Source of the DNA: UBA5066 sp048500275
GTDB taxonomy: Bacteria > Acidobacteriota > Thermoanaerobaculia > UBA5066
Direction: 5' to 3'
Assembly: GCA_048500275.1 (NCBI GenBank)
Contig: JASNYI010000003.1
Coordinates: 930,001 to 994,000 of the forward strand
Length of the DNA stretch: 64,000 bases
How positions within the stretch are numbered: position 1 is the first letter of the stretch; each line of letters opens with the position of its first letter. The notes beneath the pieces are model-generated. The model searched no databases, had not been told where the DNA came from, and was given only the letters and a program-made list of their open reading frames with translations. A program made the position numbers and the translations under genes. Of this stretch, positions 43,375 to 51,340 are shown piece after piece.

Positions 43375-44046
43375 CTATTCCTTGCGGGTCCGGATGAGCA
43401 TCAGCGTCGTCGAGCCGACGTCGAACTCCGACCGGTTCTCCAGCTCCGCCTGCGCGATGCGCTTGTCAGAAACGTAGGTCCCGTTCGTCGAGCCGAGGTC
43501 CACGAGGAAGACCTTCTCGTCGGAGACCTCGATCGCGGCGTGCTGTCGCGAGCACTCCGGGTCGTTGAGGAGGATGTCTCCCCCCGCGCGCCCGAGCACC
43601 ATCCGCGGCTTGTCGATCTCGAAGATCCGGCCCGCCTCGGGCCCGGCGATGCAGGCGAGAGAGAGCCTCTCCCAGTCGGGGAGCCGGAGCCGTCGCCCGG
43701 CGCCGGCCGCTCCCGGCGCCGCTGCCGGCGGCTTCTCGGACTCCGCTGTTCCGGACCGGGGCGGCGCGGCGGCGGGCGGGGAGGGCTCCGCGGCGGCGGA
43801 CCGCTTCCGGTGCGACCCCATGACCGTCGTGTCGAGGTTGAAGTCGTCGGCCCCGGGCATGTGCGCCGCGAAGCCGCTCGTCTCCTCGGGCTGGAATCCG
43901 GCAGGCGGCGGAGCGGTCATGGCGGGATTGCGGATCTCGAAGATCGTCGCGCACTTCGTGCAGCGGATCCTCTTCGCGGGAGCGCCGGCGAAGCGGCTCT
44001 CGTCGTAGTGGTAGCGCGTGCTGCAGGCGTTGCACTGGATGATCAA
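43375..44046 (-). CDS. Zinc-ribbon plus FHA domain protein
   Basis: 223 residues. The N-terminal MIIQCNACSTRYHYD and CTKCATIFEI form a CxxC..CxxC zinc ribbon of the MJ0042 type. A Pro/Ala/Ser-rich linker (about 45-125) leads to an FHA domain with MVLGRAGGDILLND, CSRQHAAIE and DLGSTNGTYVSDKR, which binds phosphothreonine peptides. This suggests a role in Ser/Thr-kinase signalling. The TTG start is supported by GGGGGAGA just upstream. It converges with thrC, the stops being 4 bp apart. Confidence 0.88.
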   Translation of the reverse strand: MIIQCNACSTRYHYDESRFAGAPAKRIRCTKCATIFEIRNPAMTAPPPAGFQPEETSGFAAHMPGADDFNLDTTVMGSHRKRSAAAEPSPPAAAPPRSGTAESEKPPAAAPGAAGAGRRLRLPDWERLSLACIAGPEAGRIFEIDKPRMVLGRAGGDILLNDPECSRQHAAIEVSDEKVFLVDLGSTNGTYVSDKRIAQAELENRSEFDVGSTTLMLIRTRKE

Positions 44047-44112
44047 CGCATCTCCCCCGCGGTCATCCCCGGATGAATTCCCGTCCCATTAGACACTCCT
44101 GCGCCCCCCGGA

Positions 44113-45285
44113 TCAAGCCGCACGGCACCGGGCGACGAGTTTCGGGAGGATCCGGACCAGGAACTCGGCGTCCTCGCCCCGCGAAGCCCACCCGAAGGAG
44201 AAGCGGAGCGTCGAGCGGACCTCCGCCTCCGGCATCCCGCACGCGAGGAGGACCCGGCTCGGAGCCGGCGTCCCCGAGGAGCACGCCGAACCGGACGAGG
44301 CGGCGACTCCCTCGAGGTCGAGGGCCGCCAGGAGCGTCTCGCCATCGACGCCCGGGAACGTCACGGAGCTGGCCGTCGGGAGGCGCTCGCCGCATCCTCT
44401 CCCTTTTCCGTTGATCCTCGCGCCCGGAACGGTCTCGAGGACTCCCGCCTCGAAGGCGTCGCGAAGCGCGCCGATCCGGCTCGCGTCCCTCTCCATCGCC
44501 GAGACGGCGGCCCTCAGCGCCGCCCCCAGCCCCACGATCGCCGGGACGTTCTCCGTCCCCCCCCGGCGCCCTCGCTCCTGCCCCCCGCCGGTGAAGAGGG
44601 GCGCGAGACGAGTCCCCTTTCCGACCCAGAGGACCCCGGCGCCCTTCGGCCCGCCGAGCTTGTGGCCCGTGAACGAGACGAGGTCCGCGCCGAGCGCGGC
44701 GGGCCGGACCGGGACCTTCCCCACGGCCTGGACCGCGTCGGTGTGGAAGAGGGCCCCGGCGACGCGTGCCGCGCGCGCGGCCTCGGGGAGCCTCGCGTTG
44801 ACGACGCCCGTCTCGTTGTTCGCGAGGATGAGCGAGACGAGCGCGGCCCCGCCGTCGAGCGCGGCGGCGAAGCTCTCTTCCCGGGGGAGGCCCCTGCCGT
44901 CGACCGGCAGCTCGACGGGCTCGAAACCCTCGGGAGCCAGCGACCGCGCCGCTTCCCTCACGGCCGCGTGCTCGGCGGCCGAGAAGACGACCCGCGTCCG
45001 CTCCGGATTCCGCACGCGCGCGGCCCGCGCTCCGCCGAGGACGGCGAGGGCATCCGACTCGGTCCCGCCCGACGTGAAGACGACCTCCTCCGGCGACGCG
45101 CCGAGGGCCGCCGCCACGTCGCCCCTTGCCGCCTCCACCGCCTCGCGCGCCGCTCGCCCCGGGCCGTGGATCGAGGAGGGGTTCGCGGCGAGGCCCTGGA
45201 GCCAGGGAAGCATCGCCTCGAGCGCCTCCGGCCTGAGCGGGGTCGTCGCGTGGTAGTCGGCGTAGACGCGCCGGGGCGAGGACAT
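44113..45285 (-). CDS. Cysteine desulfurase (NifS/IscS-like)
   Basis: 390 residues. Removes sulfur from cysteine as a persulfide for Fe-S clusters or tRNA thiolation. PLP-binding Lys lies in SFTGHKLGGPKGAGVLWV, the cofactor motif HTDAVQAVGK is present, and the catalytic cysteine is in SSGSACSSGTPAPS. The active-site loop is the longer group I type. No iscU, iscR or thiolase-like mnmA is adjacent, so a particular pathway cannot be named. The ATG follows TAGAAT by 7 nt. Confidence 0.93.
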   Translation of the reverse strand: MSSPRRVYADYHATTPLRPEALEAMLPWLQGLAANPSSIHGPGRAAREAVEAARGDVAAALGASPEEVVFTSGGTESDALAVLGGARAARVRNPERTRVVFSAAEHAAVREAARSLAPEGFEPVELPVDGRGLPREESFAAALDGGAALVSLILANNETGVVNARLPEAARAARVAGALFHTDAVQAVGKVPVRPAALGADLVSFTGHKLGGPKGAGVLWVGKGTRLAPLFTGGGQERGRRGGTENVPAIVGLGAALRAAVSAMERDASRIGALRDAFEAGVLETVPGARINGKGRGCGERLPTASSVTFPGVDGETLLAALDLEGVAASSGSACSSGTPAPSRVLLACGMPEAEVRSTLRFSFGWASRGEDAEFLVRILPKLVARCRAA

Positions 45286-45292
45286 CGGTCCG

Positions 45293-45298
45293 ATTCTA
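45293..45298 (-). promoter_or_regulatory. -10-like TAGAAT, 7 nt before the cysteine desulfurase gene
   Basis: TAGAAT on the minus strand ends 7 nt before ATG 45285, with no Shine-Dalgarno, again fitting a leaderless transcript. Confidence 0.5.
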
Positions 45299-45419
45299 GG
45301 GAGGGCCGGGCTCGCCTCGCGTGGCGGGGCTCACGAACCCGGGCGGGCGCCCGCCGTACACTCTCCTTGCGGTCCCCTTCTTGCTACGGGAGGAAGCGGG
45401 GTGCCAAGGAGGAACCGGG

Positions 45420-48400
45420 ATGCTCCGGACCAAGGCTCGATGGCTTGCAATCGTGGCTTCCGCGCTTGTGGCCACCGGCGCGCCGGCTCAGCCGCCTCCC
45501 GCCGCGGCACCTCCGGTTCCGGGAGCGTCCGCGGCCGCGTCGCCCTCGCCCACCTCGACGCCCACCCCCGCCGACCCGACGAAGGGCGTCGACGTCACGG
45601 GAGAGGTGCCTGACCCCACGCAGGCGCTCCGGGCCGAGGCCATGACCCTCTTCGGCCGGCTCGACGACGACCGTTCCTCGGTCTGGGTCGCCTCCGGGGG
45701 GGGACCGGACGCGCGCCGGATCGTCTCCTGCCCCAACCTCTTCTCCCGGATCGAGGTCTGGACCTACCTCTCTCACCGTCTCCTCGGCGCGAACGCCCGC
45801 CTGCTTTTCTTTCCCGAGCCGGGAACCGGCATCTCCCGCTACTGGACCGTCATCGACGGCGAGACCGTCCTCCTCGCGGCGAGCACGCAGGCCGACAGGC
45901 CGCTCGACGCTCTCCCCGACGGCGCTTTCGGCTGCGCGGACACGGGGCTCGTCCAGGCCGCCTACCGGTCGATCACCGCCCGGCAGGGGGACACCGCCGG
46001 GGGCCTCAGGGAGCGTGCCGCCCTCGCCGTGCCGGTCTCCGGGCCGACCGCTTCGGCCCCCGGCGGCTCCCCGGCGCCCCTCGTCCTCGGCGCGAAGAAG
46101 CTCTCGGGCCGCGAGCGCAGGCAGGCCCTCGAAGCCCTTCCCGACCGCTACCGGCAGTTTCTCTCCGACGTGGAGCCGATCCTCACCGACCTCGAGGAGG
46201 GGACGTTCCTGCGGCTCGCCTCCGACTACCAGCGGGACAGGTTCATCGAGGAGTTCTGGAAGCGGCGCTCGGTCGACTCCGACGGCCAGCGCGTCGCCTT
46301 CCGGGAGATCTACGAGATGAGGCTCCAGATCGTCAAGGAGCGGTTCCGCAACATCAACACCGACCAGGGGAGGGTCTACCTCATCAACGGCCCGCCCGAC
46401 GGCTTCCGGCGGATCGACTGCCAGAACATCTACAACCCGCTGGAGATCTGGTACTACGAGCGGCTCGAGTCGCTCCGGATGAGCAAGGTCACGCTCCTCT
46501 TCTACCAGCCCTTCGGGACGGGAGACTTCCGCCTCTGGACTCCTCTCGAGGGCGCGCAGGCGCTCTACGTCGGAGGGATCGCCGGCCTCACGGGGATCGG
46601 CACCGGGCGAACGGTCGACATCACGCGCTGCCCGGAGTGGCGCGAGATCAACGGCGCCATGGGAGCGGCCGCGAGCATCTTCGGGACGATGGGCGCACAG
46701 AAGATGATCGACGAGCTCAAGGAGGGGGAGAAGCCCGACGTCGAGGGGGTCGACAAGATCCTCCTGATGACGACGGACCTCGACCCGTCCGCGGCCCGGC
46801 TCCCGGTCCAGCGCGTCCTGCGCTTCCCGGAGATGGTCGCGAGCAAGATCCGGATGGAGATCTCCGTCCTCCTCGAGCGCAACACGCTCGGGACCAAGCA
46901 GCTCGGCGAGGAGACCTTCTACGACCTCGACGTCGTCGGCGAGATCGTCAAGGGGGGGCGGCTCGTCGACAACTTCCGCTACCGTTTCGACTTCCCCGCC
47001 TCCACCGTCAAAGGGGCCTTCCTGCCCGTGAACATCGAGCGCTACCTCTTCCCCGGCGAGTACCGGCTGAAGGTGAAGATCGCCGACTCGAACCGCAACG
47101 CCGCCGCCCTCGTCGACGAGAAGATCGTCGTCCCCGAGTCGCCCGACCAGAACCTCACGCCGGAGGAGAAGGCGGCCCGGGACGCGGCCCGCGACGCGGT
47201 CGCGCGGCTCGTGTCGGCGCCGAACGAACGGGGGGCCCTCACTCTCCAGCCGCTCGGGAGGGAGTTCGCCACGGGCGTCGTGAGATTCGAGACTCGCGCC
47301 AGCTCCGACGACATCGCCTACGCCGAGTTCTTCCTCGACGGGCGCAAGGCCGTCACCGTCCGCCGCCCCCCCTTCGACGCCAACCTGGACCTGGGAGAGC
47401 TGCCCCGCAAGCGGACGGTCCGGGTCGCCGGCTACGCGAAGGACGGCAGGCTCCTCGCCGAGGACGAGCTCGTCCTGAACGAGGGGCGCGAGGCCTTCCG
47501 GGTGCAGATCACCGCCCCGGAGAAGGGGGCGAACGTCTCCGGTCTCGTGAGGGTCGTCGCCGACCTCGCCCTGCCCGAGACGAAGAGGCTCCTGAAGGTC
47601 GAGTTCTTCGTGAACGAGACGCCCGCCGCCACGCTCTTCCAGCCCCCCTTCCAGCAGGTCGTAGAGGTCCCCCGCCAGGCCGAGATCGGGTTCCTGCGCG
47701 TCGTGGCGACGCTCGAGGACGGGAGCGTCTCAGAGGACGTGAGGTACATCAACGCCCCGAAGTACCTCTCGGAGGTCGACGTCCAGGCCGTCGAGCTCTA
47801 CACCTCGGTCTTCGACAAGGGGCGCCCCGTCACGGGCCTCTCGAAGTCCAGCTTCCGCGTTCTCGAGGACGGGGAGGAGCGGGAGATCGAGGGCTTCGAG
47901 GTCGTCACGAACCTCCCGCTCTCCCTCGGCATCGGCGTCGACACGTCGGGCTCGATGGAGGAGACCCTGCCCGAGGCGCAGAAGGCCGCGAACGACTTTC
48001 TCCGGAGCGTCATGACGCCCCGCGACCGCAGCTTCCTCGTCACCTTCGACAACGAGCCGCAGCTCGTCTCCGGATTCACGACCGATCGCGACCGGCTGGC
48101 CCAGGCCCTCGCCGGCCTCCGGGCCCAGGGTTCGACCTCCCTCTGGGACGCGGTCGTCTACGGCCTCTACCAGTACCAGGGGACGAAGGGGCGCAAGGCC
48201 TACGTCCTCCTGACCGACGGCGCCGATCGCGCCTCGAAGTTCACGTTCGAGGCCGCTCTCGACTACGCGAGGAAGACCGGCGTCGCCATCTACTTCATCG
48301 CCCTGAAGATCCGCGCCTCGCAGCTGGACGTGAAGGCGAAGATGAACAGGATGTCGCGAGAGACGGGGGGCGCCGTCTACTACGTCGACTCCGCGCGGGC

Positions 48401-48560
48401 GCTCGCGGGGGTCTACAAGGAGATCGACGAGGAGCTCCGGAGCCAGTACCTCCTCACCTACACGCCGCCCGTGAAGAAGAGCGCGGCCTGGCGGAAGGTC
48501 GAGGTGAAGGTGACGCCCTCGAACCTGCAGGCCCGGACCATCAGCGGCTACTACCCGTAG
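45420..48560 (+). CDS. Secreted GWxTD and VWFA-related domain protein
   Basis: 1046 residues. A signal peptide (WLAIVASALVATGAPAQ) and a Pro/Ala linker precede a GWxTD-type region: RDRFIEEFWKRRSVD, then NINTDQGRVYLINGPPDGF. A central beta-rich part (about 590-780) resembles repeated Ig-like folds. The C-terminal third is a von Willebrand A domain with the MIDAS motif DTSGSMEE (Asp841) and VLLTDGADRAS, of the VWFA-related type frequent in acidobacteria. Such proteins bind ligands at the cell surface; the target is unknown. ATG 45420 has an excellent RBS (AAGGAGGAACCGGG). It is followed by maf after 11 bp. Confidence 0.9.
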   Translation: MLRTKARWLAIVASALVATGAPAQPPPAAAPPVPGASAAASPSPTSTPTPADPTKGVDVTGEVPDPTQALRAEAMTLFGRLDDDRSSVWVASGGGPDARRIVSCPNLFSRIEVWTYLSHRLLGANARLLFFPEPGTGISRYWTVIDGETVLLAASTQADRPLDALPDGAFGCADTGLVQAAYRSITARQGDTAGGLRERAALAVPVSGPTASAPGGSPAPLVLGAKKLSGRERRQALEALPDRYRQFLSDVEPILTDLEEGTFLRLASDYQRDRFIEEFWKRRSVDSDGQRVAFREIYEMRLQIVKERFRNINTDQGRVYLINGPPDGFRRIDCQNIYNPLEIWYYERLESLRMSKVTLLFYQPFGTGDFRLWTPLEGAQALYVGGIAGLTGIGTGRTVDITRCPEWREINGAMGAAASIFGTMGAQKMIDELKEGEKPDVEGVDKILLMTTDLDPSAARLPVQRVLRFPEMVASKIRMEISVLLERNTLGTKQLGEETFYDLDVVGEIVKGGRLVDNFRYRFDFPASTVKGAFLPVNIERYLFPGEYRLKVKIADSNRNAAALVDEKIVVPESPDQNLTPEEKAARDAARDAVARLVSAPNERGALTLQPLGREFATGVVRFETRASSDDIAYAEFFLDGRKAVTVRRPPFDANLDLGELPRKRTVRVAGYAKDGRLLAEDELVLNEGREAFRVQITAPEKGANVSGLVRVVADLALPETKRLLKVEFFVNETPAATLFQPPFQQVVEVPRQAEIGFLRVVATLEDGSVSEDVRYINAPKYLSEVDVQAVELYTSVFDKGRPVTGLSKSSFRVLEDGEEREIEGFEVVTNLPLSLGIGVDTSGSMEETLPEAQKAANDFLRSVMTPRDRSFLVTFDNEPQLVSGFTTDRDRLAQALAGLRAQGSTSLWDAVVYGLYQYQGTKGRKAYVLLTDGADRASKFTFEAALDYARKTGVAIYFIALKIRASQLDVKAKMNRMSRETGGAVYYVDSARALAGVYKEIDEELRSQYLLTYTPPVKKSAAWRKVEVKVTPSNLQARTISGYYP

Positions 48561-48571
48561 GCTCCGCCTCC

Positions 48572-49147
48572 GTGCACCGCCCCGCGATCCTCCTCGCCTC
48601 CTCCTCCCCGCGCCGCCTCGACCTCCTCCGCGCCCTGGGGCTCGAGCCCGAGGTGCGGCCCGCCGACGTCGACGAGTCGCTCCTGCCCGGGGAGGACCCT
48701 CACGACGCCGCCGAGCGTCTCGCGCGGGCGAAGGCCGCCGTCGTCGCGCCCGGCGCGCCGGCGGGGGCCGTGGTCCTGGCCGCCGACACGATCGTCGTCC
48801 TCGACGGCAGGGCCCTCGGCAAGCCCCGCGACGACGACGACGCCCGGAGGATGCTCCGCGCCCTCCGCGGCCGGGCGCACGACGTCGTCACCGGCGTCGC
48901 CCTCGTGCGCGACGGCCGTCTCGTCTCCGGCCGCGAGACGACCGAGGTCGTCTTCGCGCCGATGACCGACGAGGAGGTCGACGCCTACGTCGCCTCCGGC
49001 GAGCCGGCCGACAAGGCGGGCGCCTACGCCCTCCAGGGCCTCGGCGGCCTCTACGTCGAGAGCATCCGCGGGACCCCCTCCAACGTCATCGGCCTCCCCC
49101 TGCGCCTCGTCCGGAGCCTGGGGTCAGGTCTTGATTTTCTACTTTAG
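48572..49147 (+). CDS. maf: Maf family nucleotide pyrophosphatase
   Basis: 191 residues. Maf hydrolyses dTTP, UTP or modified pyrimidine triphosphates to monophosphates, preventing incorporation of odd nucleotides. Family landmarks are ILLASSSPRRLDLLRALGL, AADTIVVLDGRALGKP, HDVVTGVALV and KAGAYALQGLGGLYVESIRG. The GTG start is 11 nt after the VWA gene. The C-terminus (GSGLDFLL, TAG) is encoded by a copy of the GGGGTCAGGTCTTGATTTTC repeat, so the natural end has probably been replaced by the repeat. Confidence 0.93.
   Translation: MHRPAILLASSSPRRLDLLRALGLEPEVRPADVDESLLPGEDPHDAAERLARAKAAVVAPGAPAGAVVLAADTIVVLDGRALGKPRDDDDARRMLRALRGRAHDVVTGVALVRDGRLVSGRETTEVVFAPMTDEEVDAYVASGEPADKAGAYALQGLGGLYVESIRGTPSNVIGLPLRLVRSLGSGLDFLL
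49120..49142 (+). repeat. Copy 4 of the repeat family, overlapping both convergent genes
   Basis: GGGGTCAGGTCTTGATTTTC followed by TAC. It encodes the last residues of Maf. On the opposite strand it contains the TAG stop (49139-49141) of the GGDEF-like gene. Confidence 0.9.
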
Positions 49148-49627
49148 GGAACCCGGCGCCGCGCCGCCCTGACGGGCCGAGACGCGGGCGGCCTGGAGGA
49201 CCGAGGCGAAGACGATGTCCTCCTCGTGGGTGGCGCCGCCGACCCTCACCCGGACCGGGACCCGCACCGGCCCCCCGCCTTCGCGCCACGGGCGGAAGAC
49301 CAGGTCGAGCTGGCGGACCTTCTGCTCGCACGCGACGGCGTCCGCCTCGAACAGGAGGACGAGGAGCTCGTCGTCCTCCCACCGGAAGAGGTGGTCGGTC
49401 TCGCGGACGTTCCGCTGGAGGGCCTTGGCCGCCTCCCCGAGGACGGCAATGGCGGTCTCCTCTCCTTCGTCCGCGACCTCGGCCCAGTTGACGATGACGA
49501 CGGACACGACCGAGAGGGCGATTCCGTGGCGCCTCGACCGCTCCAGCTCGCGCGCGATGACGTCGTCGAAGTACTCGCGGACGTACAGTCCCGTCACGGC
49601 ATCGCGGATTCCCGTGTCTGGTGCCAT
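49139..49627 (-). CDS. Degenerate GGDEF domain protein
   Basis: 162 residues consisting of a single GGDEF-like domain: RDAVTGLYVREYFDDVIARE at the N-terminus matches the DxLTGLxNRRxF opening. The active-site signature reads RWEDDELLVLLFEAD instead of RxGGDEF, so cyclic-di-GMP synthesis is unlikely; it could bind the nucleotide or another partner. The C-terminus is short and slightly truncated by the repeat, which provides the stop codon. TAAGAT ends 9 nt before the ATG. An intact diguanylate cyclase lies just upstream on the same strand. Confidence 0.75.
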   Translation of the reverse strand: MAPDTGIRDAVTGLYVREYFDDVIARELERSRRHGIALSVVSVVIVNWAEVADEGEETAIAVLGEAAKALQRNVRETDHLFRWEDDELLVLLFEADAVACEQKVRQLDLVFRPWREGGGPVRVPVRVRVGGATHEEDIVFASVLQAARVSARQGGAAPGSLK

Positions 49628-49636
49628 CGAAACTCG

Positions 49637-49642
49637 ATCTTA
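49637..49642 (-). promoter_or_regulatory. -10-like TAAGAT, 9 nt before the degenerate GGDEF gene
   Basis: On the minus strand TAAGAT ends 9 nt before ATG 49627. There is no recognisable Shine-Dalgarno. Confidence 0.4.
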
Positions 49643-49721
49643 TCAGCGGAGGACGAGCCGCTCCCCCCGGGGGAGGACGGCCCGGCGCCGCATCGCGGAC
49701 CCCTTCGCCTCCATCACCCGG

Positions 49722-49736
49722 CGCCCCTTCGGGGCG
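49722..49736. terminator. Small hairpin after the diguanylate cyclase stop
   Basis: CGCCCC-TTC-GGGGCG forms a 6-bp stem starting 8 nt after the minus-strand stop at 49745. It has no U-tract, so termination is only a suggestion. Confidence 0.35.
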
Positions 49737-49744
49737 ACCCGGAG

Positions 49745-50989
49745 TCAGCGGTAGCGGACCTCGGCAGGCGACGTCGGCCTCTCCGTCCCCCTTGACTCCA
49801 GCGTCGTCCGGTCGCGCCCCGCCGCCTTGCTGGCATAGAGAGCCTCGTCCGCCCTCCGGACGAGGCCGGGGAGGTCGGCCCTCTCGAACGCCCCGTGGTG
49901 GAGCGCCAGGCCCGCCGAGACCGTGACGGCCTCCGGGACGTTCGGGACCTCGACCCTGGCCACCGCCGCCCGGACCCTTTCCACCGCGGCGAGCGCCGCC
50001 TCTGCATCCACGTCGACGAGGACCAGGACGATCTCTTCACCGCCGTAGCGCCCGGCCAGGTCGATCCCGCGAACCGCCCCGGCCACGGCCCGTCCGGCGA
50101 GCGCGAGGACCCGGTCGCCCGCCTGGTGCCCGTAGCGGTCGTTGAAACGCTTGAAGCGGTCGATGTCGAGCAGCGCGAGGGCGAGCGAGCTCCCGCCGCG
50201 CTCGGCGCGGGCCAGCTCGCGACGCGCCCTCTCCAGGAACGTCGCCCGGTTCGCGAGGCCCGTCAGGGCATCGGTCGTCGCCCTCTCGAGGAGGCGGCGA
50301 CCCTGGTCGGCGACCGCCACGAGGAGGATGGCCGTGAAGAGGAGGAACGCGGGTCCGAGGAGCGGCGGCAGCGAGACGCCGGGGAGCAGCACGCCGCGCG
50401 AGGCGGCCGCGTCGAAGAGGGCGGCCAGGAGCAGAGCGGCGGTGGCCGCGAAGAGGAGCGCCCCGTCGGGCCGGCGGAGCCTCGCGAGGTCCACGAGCGC
50501 GGCCGTGCCGAGAAGGACGAGCGAGACGGCCCCGACCCACGCCGAGGCCTGCTCCGTCGACCGGAGCGCGAGCGCCAGGACGAGCCCGGCGACAGGAAGG
50601 ACGAGGAGGGTCACCCGGGCCGGGGATCGGGGCAGGTCGAGGAGACGGAGGAGGAGCAGGTAGGCGAGGGGGGGAAGGAGGAGCCCGAGGGTCGTCGCGA
50701 GGCCTCGCGCCGCGCCCGCGAAGACGGGCAGACCGAGCAGGAGGTACGTCGAGAGGCCGGCCGCGAGGAGAGCGTAGAGGAGGAGGTCGTCCCGGCTCCG
50801 GTCCCGTGCGAAGAAGAGGAGCGCGACGAGCCCGAGCGTCGCGATCGCGACGGCCGAGGCGGCCGGCACGAGGAAGGCCGGCACCAGCTCCGTCGCGCCG
50901 GGCGGGGGAAGCGGGGCGTCGACGAGAGCCGGCCCCCCGTCCGGGCCGGCCGCCAGGAGGACGAAAGCAGCGAACAACGGCCCGATCAT
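49745..50989 (-). CDS. Multipass membrane diguanylate cyclase
   Basis: 414 residues. About seven hydrophobic segments (roughly 1-235) are followed by a GGDEF domain beginning TTDALTGLANRATF. The active site is RYGGEEI, an accepted variant of GGDEF, and LLDIDRFKRFNDRYGHQAGD supplies the metal- and nucleotide-binding residues. The RxxD motif RGID five residues before the signature could form the inhibitory I-site. It would synthesise c-di-GMP in response to a signal sensed by the membrane part, which is of no recognised sensor family. Confidence 0.9.
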   Translation of the reverse strand: MIGPLFAAFVLLAAGPDGGPALVDAPLPPPGATELVPAFLVPAASAVAIATLGLVALLFFARDRSRDDLLLYALLAAGLSTYLLLGLPVFAGAARGLATTLGLLLPPLAYLLLLRLLDLPRSPARVTLLVLPVAGLVLALALRSTEQASAWVGAVSLVLLGTAALVDLARLRRPDGALLFAATAALLLAALFDAAASRGVLLPGVSLPPLLGPAFLLFTAILLVAVADQGRRLLERATTDALTGLANRATFLERARRELARAERGGSSLALALLDIDRFKRFNDRYGHQAGDRVLALAGRAVAGAVRGIDLAGRYGGEEIVLVLVDVDAEAALAAVERVRAAVARVEVPNVPEAVTVSAGLALHHGAFERADLPGLVRRADEALYASKAAGRDRTTLESRGTERPTSPAEVRYR

Positions 50990-51025
50990 AGGCGCGACCG
51001 CAGGTCGCCGGCCGGGGCCGCCGCG

Positions 51026-51217
51026 TCAGGCTTTCTTCGGGCTCTCCTCCCGCTTCTTTGCGAGGCTGGCGGCCGTCATCGTCGCGCAGTAGCTCCCGAG
51101 CTCCTGCAGCATCAGGCACTCCTCGCTGCCGCAGACGGGGCACTCCGTGCAGACGGTGGCCGGCGCCTCCACGAGGGTTCTGGCTTCGCGGGCGGAGGTC
51201 CGTGGATCGGCGTTCAT
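51026..51217 (-). CDS. Small cysteine-rich protein (63 aa)
   Basis: Not recognised. It begins MNADPRTSAREARTLV; the central part carries C23, C26, C29, C34 and C44 (CTECPVCGSEEC), a spacing compatible with a small zinc ribbon, and the tail is basic (KKREESPKKA). AGGAG lies 9 nt before the ATG, arguing that it is expressed. It lies between the diguanylate cyclase gene and the cyclic-nucleotide-binding gene and is transcribed with the former's strand. The adjacent CxxC triplets suggest metal binding; nothing more can be said. Confidence 0.65.
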   Translation of the reverse strand: MNADPRTSAREARTLVEAPATVCTECPVCGSEECLMLQELGSYCATMTAASLAKKREESPKKA

Positions 51218-51328
51218 CTCTCGCTCCTCGGGCGCCCCCCCGCGGGGGAGGCGCCCTGACCGGCACCAGTTTACTGCATCGCAGCATGCCGTCCCGCGCC
51301 TCCGCTCGATCGCCCGCCGCGGCCGGCG

Positions 51329-51334
51329 TACGAT
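51329..51334 (+). promoter_or_regulatory. -10-like TACGAT, 6 nt before the cNMP-binding gene
   Basis: TACGAT ends 6 nt before GTG 51341, which puts the predicted transcription start at the start codon. Confidence 0.5.
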
Positions 51335-51340
51335 CGGGGC

